This document shows, piece after piece, positions 49,796 through 58,830 of a DNA stretch of 64,000 nucleotides. Location: assembly GCA_001771065.1 (NCBI GenBank), contig MESQ01000005.1, forward strand, positions 62,001 through 126,000. The letters run 5' to 3'. Under the pieces are notes generated by a model that worked only from the letters and a program-made list of their open reading frames with translations, made no database searches and was not told the DNA's origin. The number at the start of each line of letters is the position of its first letter. Position 1 is the first letter of the stretch. This stretch comes from Burkholderiales bacterium RIFOXYD12_FULL_59_19. Lineage in GTDB: Bacteria; Pseudomonadota; Gammaproteobacteria; Burkholderiales; Burkholderiaceae_C. The position numbers were made by a program, and so were the translations under genes.

Positions 49796-50641
49796 TCAAA
49801 ATGAGTAAAGCATCATGGCCAACGGCAAACTGGGCAACAAGGCGTCGACCCGGTCCAACACCCCACCATGCCCTGGCAACAGCTTGCTGCTGTCCTTGAC
49901 GCCAGCGCTGCGCTTGACCAAGGACTCGATCAAGTCGCCCACCACACTCATGGCCGCCATGAACAAACACGCGATCACCACAAACACCACGCCACGCCCG
50001 GCCAGGTGGCTATAAAAACTGGGCACGGCAGGTTGCGCCCACAGATCAAAACGGGTCCAGGCCCAGGCCAGCAGCAACACGGCCACCATGCCACCCCAGA
50101 CCCCTTCCCAGCTTTTGCCGGGGCTGATGGAAGGTGCCAATTTACGCGTAACCAGGCGCCCGCCCCAGGTGCGCCCGGCGAAATAGGCTCCAATGTCGGC
50201 GACCCACACCAGTGCAAAGACTGACAGCAAAAAATTGGTGCCAATCAGCTTGGCCTGCGCCACCGCCAACCAGGTCAGCACCAGCGCCAGCAGGCCAAAC
50301 CCCAAACGAAAACTGCGATCCAGTTGCCCCCAGGCCGGCACGCCAGCACGCAACACCCAGCCACCCAGCAGCACCCAGGCAGCGCCGGTGACAAGCCAGA
50401 GCCTCGGCAGGGGCTGCGCCACCCATCCGTCCCACCACAAGCTGGCACACAACAAGGCACACACACCACCCACCAGACAGCTGGCGGGCATTGAATACCC
50501 GTTTAAACGCCCCCATTCCCAGGCCGCAGCAACCATGAACAGCAACACCAGAACACTGAAGGGGGCTGACCCATCGTAAAAAAGTGCGGGCAACAATACC
50601 AGCAACAACACCACAGCCGTGATCACCCGTTGCTTGAGCAT
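49796..50641 (-). CDS. cdsA: Phosphatidate cytidylyltransferase
   Basis: Makes CDP-diacylglycerol for all phospholipids (281 aa). It is an integral membrane protein with about seven hydrophobic segments. The CDS signature S-x-KSWEGVWGG...D-x3-K-R-x3-KD-x5-PGHGG-x-LDR-x-D is seen: PGKSWEGVWGG near 179 and SLVKRSAGVKDSSKLLPGHGGVLDRVD near 240-266. It lies between uppS and dxr with short gaps. Confidence 0.95.
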   Translation of the reverse strand: MLKQRVITAVVLLLVLLPALFYDGSAPFSVLVLLFMVAAAWEWGRLNGYSMPASCLVGGVCALLCASLWWDGWVAQPLPRLWLVTGAAWVLLGGWVLRAGVPAWGQLDRSFRLGFGLLALVLTWLAVAQAKLIGTNFLLSVFALVWVADIGAYFAGRTWGGRLVTRKLAPSISPGKSWEGVWGGMVAVLLLAWAWTRFDLWAQPAVPSFYSHLAGRGVVFVVIACLFMAAMSVVGDLIESLVKRSAGVKDSSKLLPGHGGVLDRVDALLPSLPLAMMLYSF

Positions 50642-50650
50642 GGCAGGTCC

Positions 50651-51379
50651 TCAGTTGGATTCATTGGGTGTTGATGCCCCATCGACCTGGCCAGAGACCT
50701 TGCCATATCGACGCTCACGCTTGGCATAGGATTGAATGGCCAGATCAAGTGCGACTTCATCAAAATCTGGCCACAGTGTGTCTGAAAAGAAAAATTCCGA
50801 ATACGCCGACTGCCACAACAAAAAGTTGCTGATACGCTGCTCACCACCGGTGCGGATCACCAAGTCGGGGTCGGGCACATGCGCCAGTGCCATCATCTGG
50901 CTCAGGTTCTGCTCCGTCATGGCCAGCCCCTGGGCAGCCACACGCGCAGCCGCCTGCACGACGTCCCAACGACCGCCGTAGTTGAAACAGATGTTCAACA
51001 CCAATTTACGGTTGTCCGCGGTAGTGGCCTCGGCCTGCTCAATGCCCTTGAGCACACGGGCCGACAGGCCCTGACGCTCGCCAATAAACCGCAATTGCAC
51101 GCCATCGGCCTTGAGCTGCGGCACCTCCCGACCCAGGGCCAGTGCAAACAAGTCCATCAGGCCCGAGACTTCCTCTTGTGGGCGTTGCCAATTTTCAGAG
51201 GAAAAGGCAAACACCGTGAGCACCTTGATGCCACGTGCATCACAGGCCCGCGCGCAACGTTTAAGGGAATCCACCCCTTGCTTGTGGCCAGCAATACGGG
51301 GCAAAAAGCGCTTGGACGCCCAACGCCCGTTGCCGTCCATGACAATGGCCACGTGGAGGGGCGTTGACTTGTTCGTCAT
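50651..51379 (-). CDS. uppS: Undecaprenyl diphosphate synthase
   Basis: cis-Prenyltransferase making the C55 lipid carrier for peptidoglycan and O-antigen (242 aa). The catalytic Asp and diphosphate-binding pattern IVMDGNGRWA is near 11-20, FSSENWQRP near 64-72, and the IRTGGEQRISNFLLWQSAYSEF region near 185-207 is diagnostic. It follows frr by six bases. Confidence 0.96.
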   Translation of the reverse strand: MTNKSTPLHVAIVMDGNGRWASKRFLPRIAGHKQGVDSLKRCARACDARGIKVLTVFAFSSENWQRPQEEVSGLMDLFALALGREVPQLKADGVQLRFIGERQGLSARVLKGIEQAEATTADNRKLVLNICFNYGGRWDVVQAAARVAAQGLAMTEQNLSQMMALAHVPDPDLVIRTGGEQRISNFLLWQSAYSEFFFSDTLWPDFDEVALDLAIQSYAKRERRYGKVSGQVDGASTPNESN

Positions 51380-51385
51380 GCCCGT

Positions 51386-51946
51386 TCAAACCGCCATGAT
51401 GTCGTGTTCTTTGGCTGCCACCAATTGATCAATGGCACCAATGTGCCTGTCGGTCACTTTTTGAATGTCGGTTTCGCAGCGCTTTTGATCATCTTCGGAC
51501 GCCAGCTTATCCTTGACCAGTTTCTTGACGCCCTCATTGGCATCACGGCGCAGGTTGCGCACGGCCACCTTGGCGCCCTCACCTTCGTTGCGCACCAGTT
51601 TGGTCAACTCTTTGCGGCGCTCTTCCGACATGGGCGGCATCGGTACCCGGATCAGGTCGCCCATGGACGACGGATTCAAACCAAGGTCGCTGTCGCGAAT
51701 GGCTTTTTCAATTTTGGCGCCCATACCCTTTTCCCAGGGTTGCACACTGACCGTACGCGAATCCAGCAGCGACACATTGGCCACCTGGCTGATGGGCACC
51801 AAAGAACCGTAGTAGTCGACATGGACGGTGTCCAGGATCGCAGGGTTGGCGCGTCCGGTGCGGATCTTGGTTAAATTATGTTTGAAAGCCTCAATGGATT
51901 GGTCCATCTTGGTTTCTGCGATATTTTTAATTTCGGCGACTGACAT
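51386..51946 (-). CDS. frr: Ribosome recycling factor
   Basis: Splits post-termination ribosomes with EF-G (186 aa). The conserved [13 protein letters not shown] near 28-40, the central [25 protein letters not shown] near 73-97, and the long C-terminal helix are present, with length as usual. It lies between pyrH and uppS in the standard order. Confidence 0.96.
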   Translation of the reverse strand: MSVAEIKNIAETKMDQSIEAFKHNLTKIRTGRANPAILDTVHVDYYGSLVPISQVANVSLLDSRTVSVQPWEKGMGAKIEKAIRDSDLGLNPSSMGDLIRVPMPPMSEERRKELTKLVRNEGEGAKVAVRNLRRDANEGVKKLVKDKLASEDDQKRCETDIQKVTDRHIGAIDQLVAAKEHDIMAV

Positions 51947-52009
51947 GGGTCTTTCCTCACTCAGGGTTCAAAATAAAAAAACGATTGACTGCGGTCAAAA
52001 TGGGTACGC

Positions 52010-52732
52010 TCAGGCGTACACCAGGGTACCCTCATCTTCGCCCAGCACCACACGCTTGAGCGCACCGTGCTTGAAAATCGAGAATACCTTGACCGGTAAT
52101 TTTTGATCACGGCACAAGGCAAAAGCGGTCGCATCCATGATGCCCAGATTTTGCGAAATGGCTTCGTCAAAGGAAATCTTGCTGTAACGTGTGGCGCTTG
52201 GATCTTTTTTGGGATCTGCGCTGTAAACGCCATCGACCTTGGTGGCCTTGAGCACGATCTCGGCGCCAATCTCGGCACCGCGCAAAGCAGCTGCGGTGTC
52301 GGTGGTAAAAAATGGGTTCCCAGTACCGGCAGCAAAAATCACCACCTTGCCTTCTTCCAGGTACTGGAGGGCCTTGGGACGCACATAAGGCTCGACCACC
52401 TGCTCAATGGCAATGGCCGACATCACGCGCGCAATCAAGCCGGCCTTGTTCATGGTGTCACCCAGCGCCAACGAATTCATGACGGTGGCCAGCATGCCCA
52501 TGTAGTCGGCCGTGGCACGGTCCATACCCACCGAACCGCCCGCCACACCACGGAAAATATTGCCACCCCCAATGACCACAGCCACTTGCACACCCAGGGC
52601 TGTGACACCCACGATCTCGTCGACCATGCGCACGATGGTGTCACGGTTGATGCCAAATTGGTCATCCCCCATCAGCGCTTCACCCGACAATTTGAGCAAA
52701 ATTCTCTTGTAAGCCGGCTTGGCATCTGACAT
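52010..52732 (-). CDS. pyrH: Uridylate kinase
   Basis: Phosphorylates UMP to UDP (240 aa), bacterial amino-acid-kinase-fold type. The N-terminal [13 protein letters not shown] near 10-22, the glycine-rich [12 protein letters not shown] near 52-63, and [14 protein letters not shown] near 165-178 are characteristic. It follows tsf by 47 bases and is part of rpsB-tsf-pyrH-frr. Confidence 0.96.
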   Translation of the reverse strand: MSDAKPAYKRILLKLSGEALMGDDQFGINRDTIVRMVDEIVGVTALGVQVAVVIGGGNIFRGVAGGSVGMDRATADYMGMLATVMNSLALGDTMNKAGLIARVMSAIAIEQVVEPYVRPKALQYLEEGKVVIFAAGTGNPFFTTDTAAALRGAEIGAEIVLKATKVDGVYSADPKKDPSATRYSKISFDEAISQNLGIMDATAFALCRDQKLPVKVFSIFKHGALKRVVLGEDEGTLVYA

Positions 52733-52779
52733 GGGTGACTCCTGGGGTCTTGGGGAATTTAAAAAGCAGCAATGGCCGA

Positions 52780-53703
52780 TCAGGCGGCCTGTTGCGCAGC
52801 AGCCACCTGGGCTGCCACTTCGGCGGCGAAGTCGTCAACTTTTTTCTCAATGCCCTCACCCACAACATAGAGAGTAAAAGCCTTGACCGTGGTGGCTGCG
52901 GCCTTGAGCATTTGTTCAACCGTTTGCTTGTCGTTCTTGACAAAGGTCTGGTTCAGCAAAGAAACTTCCTTGAGGTATTTCTGCACGCCACCTTCAATGC
53001 GCTTGGTCACAATTTCTGCGGACTGCACGGGCTTGCCGGCAGCCGTGGCCACAGCAGCGTCTTCGGCCGCCTTGGCAGCTGCCACCGAGCGCTCGCGCGC
53101 CACCAACTCAGCGGGCACATCGTCACTCGACAAGGCCACGGGCTTCATGGCGGCAATGTGCATCGCCACATCTTTGGCGGCGACGTCATCTCCTTCAAAC
53201 TCAACCACCACACCAATGCGGGTGCCGTGCAGGTAAGAAGCCAGCTTGTTGCCACTGGCGAAACGTTTGAAACGGCGAAAGCTCATGTTCTCGCCAATCT
53301 TGCCAATCAAACCCTTGCGCACGTCTTCAAGCGTTGGGCCAAAACCGTCCTGCGAATACGCCAGGGCACCCAAGGCAGCCACATCGGCCGGATTGTGCTT
53401 GGCGATCAAAGCGGCAGCAGCGTTGGCCAAACCCAGGAAACTGTCGTTCTTGGTCACAAAGTCGGTTTCACAGTTCACTTCGAGCAACGCGCCCACACCC
53501 GCGTCCGCACTGTAGACCACCACGCCTTCAGCGGTGATGCGACCAGCCGCCTTGCCGGCCTTGCTGCCCAATTTGACACGCAACAGTTCTTCAGCCTTGA
53601 CCATGTCGCCCTCGGCCTCGGTCAGGGCGCGCTTGCATTCCATCATGGGAGCATCGGTTTTGCCACGCAGTTCAGCCACCATGCTTGCAGTAATTACAGC
53701 CAT
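52780..53703 (-). CDS. tsf: Elongation factor Ts
   Basis: Nucleotide exchange factor for EF-Tu (307 aa). The UBA-like N-terminal domain ([18 protein letters not shown] near 13-30) and the TDFV motif ([11 protein letters not shown] near 78-88) that displaces magnesium are visible, followed by two dimerisation-like core domains. ATG has GGAG upstream. It follows rpsB with an attenuator-like hairpin in the gap. Confidence 0.96.
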   Translation of the reverse strand: MAVITASMVAELRGKTDAPMMECKRALTEAEGDMVKAEELLRVKLGSKAGKAAGRITAEGVVVYSADAGVGALLEVNCETDFVTKNDSFLGLANAAAALIAKHNPADVAALGALAYSQDGFGPTLEDVRKGLIGKIGENMSFRRFKRFASGNKLASYLHGTRIGVVVEFEGDDVAAKDVAMHIAAMKPVALSSDDVPAELVARERSVAAAKAAEDAAVATAAGKPVQSAEIVTKRIEGGVQKYLKEVSLLNQTFVKNDKQTVEQMLKAAATTVKAFTLYVVGEGIEKKVDDFAAEVAAQVAAAQQAA

Positions 53704-53740
53704 TTTTTTCTCCGGAAATCAGTTCAGTTTATCAATTGAA

Positions 53741-53773
53741 ATTAAAAAAAGGGGGCACACGAGCCCCCCTTTG
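53741..53773 (-). terminator. Hairpin with T-tract between rpsB and tsf (attenuator or partial terminator)
   Basis: On the minus strand AAAGGGGG ... CCCCCTTTTTTT forms an eight-base-pair stem around a ~12-base loop, ending in seven T. It lies 20 bases past the rpsB stop. Since tsf follows on the same strand, it probably reduces rather than stops transcription. Confidence 0.8.
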
Positions 53774-53792
53774 GATTGGGGTCGCCAACAGA

Positions 53793-54545
53793 TCAGGCAA
53801 CAGCCTCATTGACCTCAACGAATTCGTCGGCACTTTCTTCAGCAACGGCCTTGACCACATCGTCCATGGCATTGGCGCGACCTTCGAGGATGGCATCGGC
53901 AATGCCACGGGCATACAACTCCACGGCCTTGGAAGAGTCATCGTTACCAGGAATCACGTAGTCGATGCCTTCTGGCGAATGATTGGTGTCCACCACGGCA
54001 ATCAGAGGGATGCCAAGCTTGCGGGCTTCGGCAATGGCAATCTTGTGGTAACCCACATCGATCACAAAAATGGCGTCTGGCAAGGTGGTCATATCCTGGA
54101 TGCCACCAATGTCTTTTTCCAGCTTTTCGAGCTCACGGGCGAACATCAGTTGCTCTTTTTTGCTCATGCTGTCAAGGCCGGCTTCCTGCTGGATTTTCAT
54201 GTCCTTGAGGCGCTTGATCGAGGTCTTGACGGTTTTAAAGTTGGTCAACATGCCACCCAACCAACGTGCGTCAACGTAGGGAACACCGGCGCGCTGCGCT
54301 TCGGTGGCCACGGTTTCACGCGCCTGACGCTTGGTGCCGACCATCAGCACGGTACCGCGCTTGGCCGAAATTTGGCGTGCAAACTTGGCAGCGTCCTGGA
54401 ACATCGGCAGCGATTTTTCCAGGTTGATGATGTGGATTTTGTTGCGATGACCAAAGATGAAGGGTGCCATCTTGGGATTCCAGAAGCGGGTTTGGTGACC
54501 AAAGTGGACGCCGGCTTCCAGCATTTCGCGCATAGTAACTGCCAT
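53793..54545 (-). CDS. rpsB: 30S ribosomal protein S2
   Basis: Structural protein of the small subunit (250 aa). The N-terminal [22 protein letters not shown] and the [14 protein letters not shown] segment near 97-110 are diagnostic. ATG 54545 has GGAG six bases upstream; an in-frame ATG four codons earlier lacks a site. The 400-base gap before it holds a candidate leader hairpin (54574-54618) and a family C repeat (54770-54917). The remaining ~150 bases show nothing I recognise. Confidence 0.97.
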   Translation of the reverse strand: MAVTMREMLEAGVHFGHQTRFWNPKMAPFIFGHRNKIHIINLEKSLPMFQDAAKFARQISAKRGTVLMVGTKRQARETVATEAQRAGVPYVDARWLGGMLTNFKTVKTSIKRLKDMKIQQEAGLDSMSKKEQLMFARELEKLEKDIGGIQDMTTLPDAIFVIDVGYHKIAIAEARKLGIPLIAVVDTNHSPEGIDYVIPGNDDSSKAVELYARGIADAILEGRANAMDDVVKAVAEESADEFVEVNEAVA

Positions 54546-54573
54546 AAAAAACTCCAAAGGTTAGGTCTGAAAT

Positions 54574-54618
54574 CCAGTTCGTTTTGCCAGAGTTCTGGCA
54601 ACACCTTGATGAAACTGG
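54574..54618 (-). ncRNA. Candidate rpsB leader: nested two-stem hairpin before the S2 gene
   Basis: In the mRNA sense the outer stem CCAGTT (54618-54613) pairs with AACTGG (54579-54574), and inside it a perfect eight-base-pair stem TTGCCAGA/TCTGGCAA (54601-54584) with a two-base apex (likely opening to a four-base loop). An 11-base bulge lies on the 5' side and four bases on the 3' side. It ends ~20 bases before the Shine-Dalgarno, where an autoregulatory S2-binding site could act. Family identity with known S2 leaders is not established. Confidence 0.5.
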
Positions 54619-54769
54619 TTTGCGGATTTACTCTACAGCAGGCGTTCATTGAACAGGCCCAACTACAAAGCCGGACGAGTATAACACCCTGCCCTTGTCG
54701 CCCACCGCCCGGGCGATTCATAGTATTGGGCTGGTGGCGGCCGATTCCTGTGCAATAACAAGCGGTATA

Positions 54770-54917
54770 CACGCACGGCACGGCGACTGGGTCATGCGCA
54801 TGCGGTTTTGGAGCGAAATCACGCGCGAGGTAGCCGGATCGTCTGCACAGAATTTTCTGCGCGCGCCTTTCGTTCCAAAGCCCGGTCGCATGACCCAATC
54901 ACTATGCCTCAAGGTAT
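54770..54917 (+). repeat. Family C long inverted-repeat element, copy C1
   Basis: About 145 bases whose ends are GACTGGGTCATG and CATGACCCAATC type inverted repeats. The inner arms (GGTTTTGGAGCGAAATCACGCGC against GCGCGCCTTTCGTTCCAAAG) are also imperfectly complementary, so the whole unit can fold as one long hairpin. Copies C2 (58600) and C3 (59880, inverted) are about 85% alike by eye. It lies between hslO and rpsB. Confidence 0.85.
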
Positions 54918-54945
54918 TTCCCAGAACGGCGTCTCACCACCCGGC

Positions 54946-55929
54946 TTACTGCAAGGGTGTCGGCGGCACCTGGACGTGCGGCTGCAAAAATATCTGGGCG
55001 GCATCCACTGCATCAAAGCGGTATTGCAGGCCACAAAAATCACAGCCTACCTCAATCATCTCTCGCTCCTGCAGAATGCTGTCCACCTCCGGTTGCCCCA
55101 GACTCAGCAACATCCGGGACACCCGCTCGCGGCTGCAGGAGCACGAAAAGTGGGGGCCAGATTCGCCCTGCAAAGGCTCGAATCGCAGCAATTGTTCTTC
55201 CCAGAACAAGCGGTGCAGGATGGTCTCAACGTCCAACGTCAACAACTCTTCGCGTTTCAGACTGGATGCCAGCATGGCGATACGCTTGTAATGTTCATTG
55301 ACGCCAATCTGGTCTTCGTCTGAGGTTTGCGCATGCCCAGCCAGGTTGCCCTGGCCCGCCATCGGCAAGCGCTGGATCAGCAGTCCAGCGGCCACCCGGT
55401 CATCAGCGGCCAGCACCAGCGTGGTGTCCAACTGTTCACTTTGCAACATGTAGTGCTGTAGCACATCGCTGAATTTTTCGAGCTTTTCACGGGCGTCACC
55501 AAACAGCGGCACCACGCCCTGGTAGGGCTGCTGACCGGGCTGGCGGTCCTTGGGGTCGAGCGTGATGGCACAGCGACCCTGGTTGCCGACATTGACCATC
55601 TGGCTCAGCGTGGCGTCCGGACTGAGCGCGCCGTTGACAGTGGCAGTGGCGCGCAGGGAAAAGTCGCTTTGCACCTCGACCACCGCCAACTTCACCGGAC
55701 CATCACCAAACACCTGTACGATCAGCGAACCGTTGAACTTGATGTTGGACTGCATCAACACAGCAGCCGCCGTCATTTCACCCAGCAGCACCTGTACGGG
55801 CGGCGGGTAAGCACCATGGGTGGTGTTGCTGGCGCGGCGACGCAATATCTCAACCCAGGCATCGGTCAGACGCACCACCGCACCGCGCACCGGCAGGCCG
55901 TCGAAAATAAATTTGTGAATTTCAGACAT
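54946..55929 (-). CDS. hslO: Redox-regulated chaperone Hsp33
   Basis: Holdase activated by oxidation and unfolding (327 aa). The C-terminal zinc/redox switch is complete: C-x-C in SCSCSR near 261-265 and C-x2-C in VGCDFCG near 291-296. The substrate-binding N-terminal domain and linker precede it. The ATG follows AAGGG, which belongs to the end of a family A repeat. Hsp33 is made ready for oxidative stress; here it is the second gene after the gamma-carbonic-anhydrase-like gene on the minus strand. Confidence 0.94.
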   Translation of the reverse strand: MSEIHKFIFDGLPVRGAVVRLTDAWVEILRRRASNTTHGAYPPPVQVLLGEMTAAAVLMQSNIKFNGSLIVQVFGDGPVKLAVVEVQSDFSLRATATVNGALSPDATLSQMVNVGNQGRCAITLDPKDRQPGQQPYQGVVPLFGDAREKLEKFSDVLQHYMLQSEQLDTTLVLAADDRVAAGLLIQRLPMAGQGNLAGHAQTSDEDQIGVNEHYKRIAMLASSLKREELLTLDVETILHRLFWEEQLLRFEPLQGESGPHFSCSCSRERVSRMLLSLGQPEVDSILQEREMIEVGCDFCGLQYRFDAVDAAQIFLQPHVQVPPTPLQ

Positions 55930-55935
55930 GTAAAC

Positions 55936-55988
55936 CCTTGTGGGTCAGACCACTCGCACAGCGACGTGCTCTGACCCCAACTGATTGG
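55936..55988 (-). repeat. Family A palindromic repeat, copy A5 (first of tandem triplet)
   Basis: GGGTCAGA-C-CAC-TCGC-ACA-GCGA-C-GTG-C-TCTGACCC folds into an almost perfect hairpin. On the minus strand its end supplies the AAGGG ribosome site of hslO. Confidence 0.85.
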
Positions 55989-55991
55989 AAA

Positions 55992-56046
55992 ACCTTGTGG
56001 GTCAGACCACTCGCATAGCGACGTGCTCTGACCCCAACTAACTTGA
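55992..56046 (-). repeat. Family A palindromic repeat, copy A6 (second of tandem triplet)
   Basis: Nearly identical to A5 over the hairpin (one loop change, ACA to ATA), with a different join CAACTAACTTGAG at the right. Confidence 0.85.
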
Positions 56047-56048
56047 GA

Positions 56049-56102
56049 CTTTGCGGGTCAGACCACTCGCATAGCGACGTGCTCTGACCCCAACTGATTA
56101 GA
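56049..56102 (-). repeat. Family A palindromic repeat, copy A7 (third of tandem triplet)
   Basis: Third tandem unit, starting CTTTGCGGGTCAGACC. Its end CAACTGATTA carries the stop codon (TAA, minus strand) of the upstream gene at 56098-56100. Confidence 0.85.
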
Positions 56103-56622
56103 AAACCTTGTGCAAACTGGCTTTGAAGCGCTGCGCATTGGCCACGTAATGCCGGGCGCTGTCACGCAGCCCCTGCAACTGCTCTGGCGTGAGTTGCCGC
56201 ACCACTTTGGCCGGTGTGCCCATGATCATGGAACCATCTGGAAATTCCTTGCCCTCGGTTACCAGCGAGCCGGCACCGACCAGGCAGCCCTTGCCAATTT
56301 TGGCGCCATTGAGCACCACCGCGCCAATGCCGATCAAGCTGTCATCACCGATGGTGCAACCGTGCAGCATGGCCTTGTGGCCGACAGTCACACCCGAGCC
56401 AATCGTCAAAGGCATGCCGACATCGGCGTGCAGCACGCTCAGGTCCTGGATATTGGTCTGCGCACCCACGCGGATGACGGCCGTATCGCCCCGCACCACC
56501 ACGCCAAACCAGATGCCGACCTCGTCACCCAGCACCACATCACCCATCACCTCGGCGCTATCAGCCACCCAGGCAGACTCAGCAATTTGCGGTGACACAC
56601 CTTCAAGTTCATAGATGGCCAT
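56098..56622 (-). CDS. Gamma-carbonic anhydrase family protein (YrdA/PaaY-like)
   Basis: A 174-aa left-handed beta-helix protein of hexapeptide repeats. Potential metal-binding His are in SVLHADVG near 64-69 and VGHKAMLHGC near 80-89, the three positions of gamma-class carbonic anhydrases. The RGD in VVVRGDTAVIRVG near 45 is also typical. Activity as carbonic anhydrase or thioesterase is not certain for this subfamily. Its stop lies in a tandem of three family A repeats that fills the gap to hslO. DUF455 gene diverges 51 bases away. Confidence 0.9.
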   Translation of the reverse strand: MAIYELEGVSPQIAESAWVADSAEVMGDVVLGDEVGIWFGVVVRGDTAVIRVGAQTNIQDLSVLHADVGMPLTIGSGVTVGHKAMLHGCTIGDDSLIGIGAVVLNGAKIGKGCLVGAGSLVTEGKEFPDGSMIMGTPAKVVRQLTPEQLQGLRDSARHYVANAQRFKASLHKVF

Positions 56623-56673
56623 TGCGTTCCTTTGATTTCATTTATCTAGAATTGTAGGGAAAGCCGGCACCGC

Positions 56674-57528
56674 ATGATCTCCACTGACACCATTTCCCCC
56701 ATCCGTCCAACCCACCGCCAGCCCGCCAAGGCCTTGCGCGCCGAGTGCCTGCGCCTGCTGCAAATCAATTCCCCAGACGACAAGGCAGCCCAGGTGCAAC
56801 GGCTCGATGTCGCCCAGTGCACACTGGATACGACTGAAACCTTGATCGCGCCAAGCCAACTGCCCGGCCGACCCGAACGCCCGCTGCTGGTGCACCCCTC
56901 ACAGCTCAGAACCCGCGCCGTGGGCACCCTGCAAGGCCGCGCCGGCTTGATCCATGCCCTCACCCACATTGAGGCCAATGCCATCAATCTGGCGCTTGAC
57001 ATCGTGTGGCGCTTTGCCGGTATGCCGACCGACTTTTACCGGGATTGGTGGCGGGTGGCGCAGGAGGAAGCGCTGCATTTTGAATTGCTCAACGCCCACC
57101 TGAAGCAGATGGGCTTTACCTATGGCGACTTTCCCGCGCATGACGGCTTGTGGGAGATGGCAGAGCGCACCCATAGCGACATCCTGGCGCGTCTGGCGCT
57201 GGTACCGCGCACGTTGGAAGCGCGTGGGCTGGATGCCACACCCGCCGTGCGCAACCGGCTGGTGTCGGTGGGCGACTTGAGCGCTGCCAAGATTTTGGAC
57301 ATCATCCTGCGCGACGAAATCGGCCATGTGGCCACTGGCAACCGCTGGTACCGTTACCTCTGCGCGGTGCGCCAAATCGACCCCATCACCACCTATGCGG
57401 CGCTGGCGCAACGTTATCAGGCCCCCATCCTCAAAGGCCCCTTCAACCTGGTAGCGCGTCGCGCTGCGGGCTTTTCTGAGGCCGAACTCTCAGCCCTGCA
57501 GGTGCCAACCGAAGTCACCACCGGGTGA
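56674..57528 (+). CDS. Ferritin-like DUF455 protein
   Basis: A 284-aa all-helical protein of DUF455, related to ferritin-like di-iron proteins such as MiaE. Likely metal ligands are in HIEANAINLALD near 96-107 (Glu), QEEALHFELL near 129-138 (E-x2-H) and RDEIGHVATGNRWY near 212-225 (E-x2-H). All are present, so a di-iron centre is expected; the reaction is unknown. It diverges from the gamma-CA gene and converges on xerD with a 14-base gap. Confidence 0.86.
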   Translation: MISTDTISPIRPTHRQPAKALRAECLRLLQINSPDDKAAQVQRLDVAQCTLDTTETLIAPSQLPGRPERPLLVHPSQLRTRAVGTLQGRAGLIHALTHIEANAINLALDIVWRFAGMPTDFYRDWWRVAQEEALHFELLNAHLKQMGFTYGDFPAHDGLWEMAERTHSDILARLALVPRTLEARGLDATPAVRNRLVSVGDLSAAKILDIILRDEIGHVATGNRWYRYLCAVRQIDPITTYAALAQRYQAPILKGPFNLVARRAAGFSEAELSALQVPTEVTTG

Positions 57529-57542
57529 ATCCATGCACGCGC

Positions 57543-58490
57543 TCAGCCACGCGGATGGTGCTGGGCATGCAAGGTTTTCAGGCGTTCCCGGGCCACATGG
57601 GTATAGATGGTGGTGGTGGAAATATCCACATGACCCAGCAGCAGTTGCACCGCCCGCAGGTCGGCACCATGGTTGAGCAAATGCGTGGCAAAGGCATGGC
57701 GCAGCGTGTGGGGTGACAGCGGGACCGTGATGCCCGCCAGCAGCGCGTATTTTTTGACGAGCATCCAGAACATGACCCGGCTCATGGCGGTGCCCGGCGT
57801 GCTGCCGCGTTGTGTCACAAACAGGGCGTCGCTGGCATGGCCGGCCAACAACTCGGCCCTGGGCTGCGCCAGATAACGTTTCAGCCACAGGCTGGCGACC
57901 TCGCCAAACGGTACCAGACGCTCCTTGTTGCCCTTGCCGAACACCCGCAGCACGTTGTCGTTCAGGCTCACGTTCAGCACTTTCAGGCCCACCAGCTCAC
58001 TCACCCGCAGGCCGCTGGCGTACATCAGCTCGAGCATGGTGCGGTCACGCAACCCTAAGGCTTCTGAGGTGTCCGGGGCGTTCAACAGGGCTTCCACTTG
58101 CGCTTCGGTCAGCGTTTTGGGCATACGCAACGGTTGTTTGGCGGCCTGCAGCTTGAGTGTGGGGTCTGTGCTCAGCATGCGCTCACGCAAGGCCCAACGG
58201 TAGAAACGTTTGAACACCGTCAGACGGCGGTTAGCGGTGGTAGCTTTGGTGCTGCCATGCTGGTCGGCAAAATAACTGTTGAGCAGCAGCTCGGTACCGC
58301 CCAGCAGACTGCCGCCTTGCGCTGCGAGCCAGGCGCCAAACAAGGTGAGATCACGCCGGTAAGCCGCCAGGGTGTTGCTGGACAAGCCCTCTTCCAGCCA
58401 CAGGGCATCGATGAAGGTGTCGATCACCGGTTCCGCCGTTTTTTTGGCGCCTTGGGCAACGAAGTAGGCAACAGGTGGCGTTTGGGTCAT
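57543..58490 (-). CDS. xerD: Site-specific tyrosine recombinase XerD
   Basis: Chromosome-dimer resolvase acting at dif with XerC at the division septum (315 aa). The N-terminal SAM-like domain (WLEEGLSSNTLAAYRRDL near 31-48) precedes the catalytic domain with Arg in ASGLRVSEL near 158, Lys in GKGNKERL near 188, HTLRHAFATHLL near 261, HVDISTT near 287 and the nucleophile Tyr in IYTHVA near 295. ATG 58490 is preferred to a TTG six codons upstream. No integrase-type context is seen, so it is the chromosomal XerD. Confidence 0.93.
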   Translation of the reverse strand: MTQTPPVAYFVAQGAKKTAEPVIDTFIDALWLEEGLSSNTLAAYRRDLTLFGAWLAAQGGSLLGGTELLLNSYFADQHGSTKATTANRRLTVFKRFYRWALRERMLSTDPTLKLQAAKQPLRMPKTLTEAQVEALLNAPDTSEALGLRDRTMLELMYASGLRVSELVGLKVLNVSLNDNVLRVFGKGNKERLVPFGEVASLWLKRYLAQPRAELLAGHASDALFVTQRGSTPGTAMSRVMFWMLVKKYALLAGITVPLSPHTLRHAFATHLLNHGADLRAVQLLLGHVDISTTTIYTHVARERLKTLHAQHHPRG

Positions 58491-58599
58491 GGGCTTGGCG
58501 ACAATCAAAAAAATAGGTCCATCTTATGATGGGCTGTCATTGGTTTACGCCAAACGTGTGCGATTCAACGTGTTGGACCGGCGGTGGCCGATTTTGGGG

Positions 58600-58760
58600 T
58601 GTTGACAGGCGGCTCACACGCACGGCACGGCGACTGGGTCATGCGCGTGCGGTTTTGAAGCGAAATCACGCGCGAGGTGGCCGGGATCGTATGCAAAGTG
58701 TTTTCTGCGCGCGCCTTTCGCTCCAAAGCCCGGTCACATGACCCAATCACCATGCCTCAA
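58600..58760 (+). repeat. Family C long inverted-repeat element, copy C2
   Basis: Same orientation as C1, with GACTGGGTCATGCG at 58632 and CATGACCCAATC at its right end. Similarity to C3 extends left to TTGACAGGC (58602). Compared with C1 it has a base insertion and an in-frame stop, arguing against coding. The 340-base gap between xerD and the AEC gene holds only this element and ordinary flanking sequence. Confidence 0.85.
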
Positions 58761-58830
58761 GTTCGTTCAGTTTGAATCACACTCGTCTCAAGTAAGCTCT
58801 GCGAGCGGCATGGCCTGCTATTCTCAAGGC

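Noticed and set aside
54770-54917. Family C elements as integron attC sites
   Set aside because: They are palindromic but lack the GTTRRRY core-site motif and there is no integron integrase or cassette pattern.
54695-55291. Open frames through the family C repeats (HARHGDWVMRMRFW-like peptides in C1 and C3)
   Set aside because: Copy C2 has an in-frame stop and a one-base insertion relative to C1, and the shared frame is explained by repeat identity, not protein conservation. C1's frame also runs antisense into hslO.
55936-56102. Tandem repeats as a CRISPR array
   Set aside because: Units are contiguous ~55-bp palindromes with only short variable joins, no spacers, and no cas genes.
57543-58490. 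Tyrosine recombinase as part of a genomic island or prophage
   Set aside because: Length, motifs and housekeeping context match chromosomal XerD; no attachment site, phage genes or tRNA nearby.
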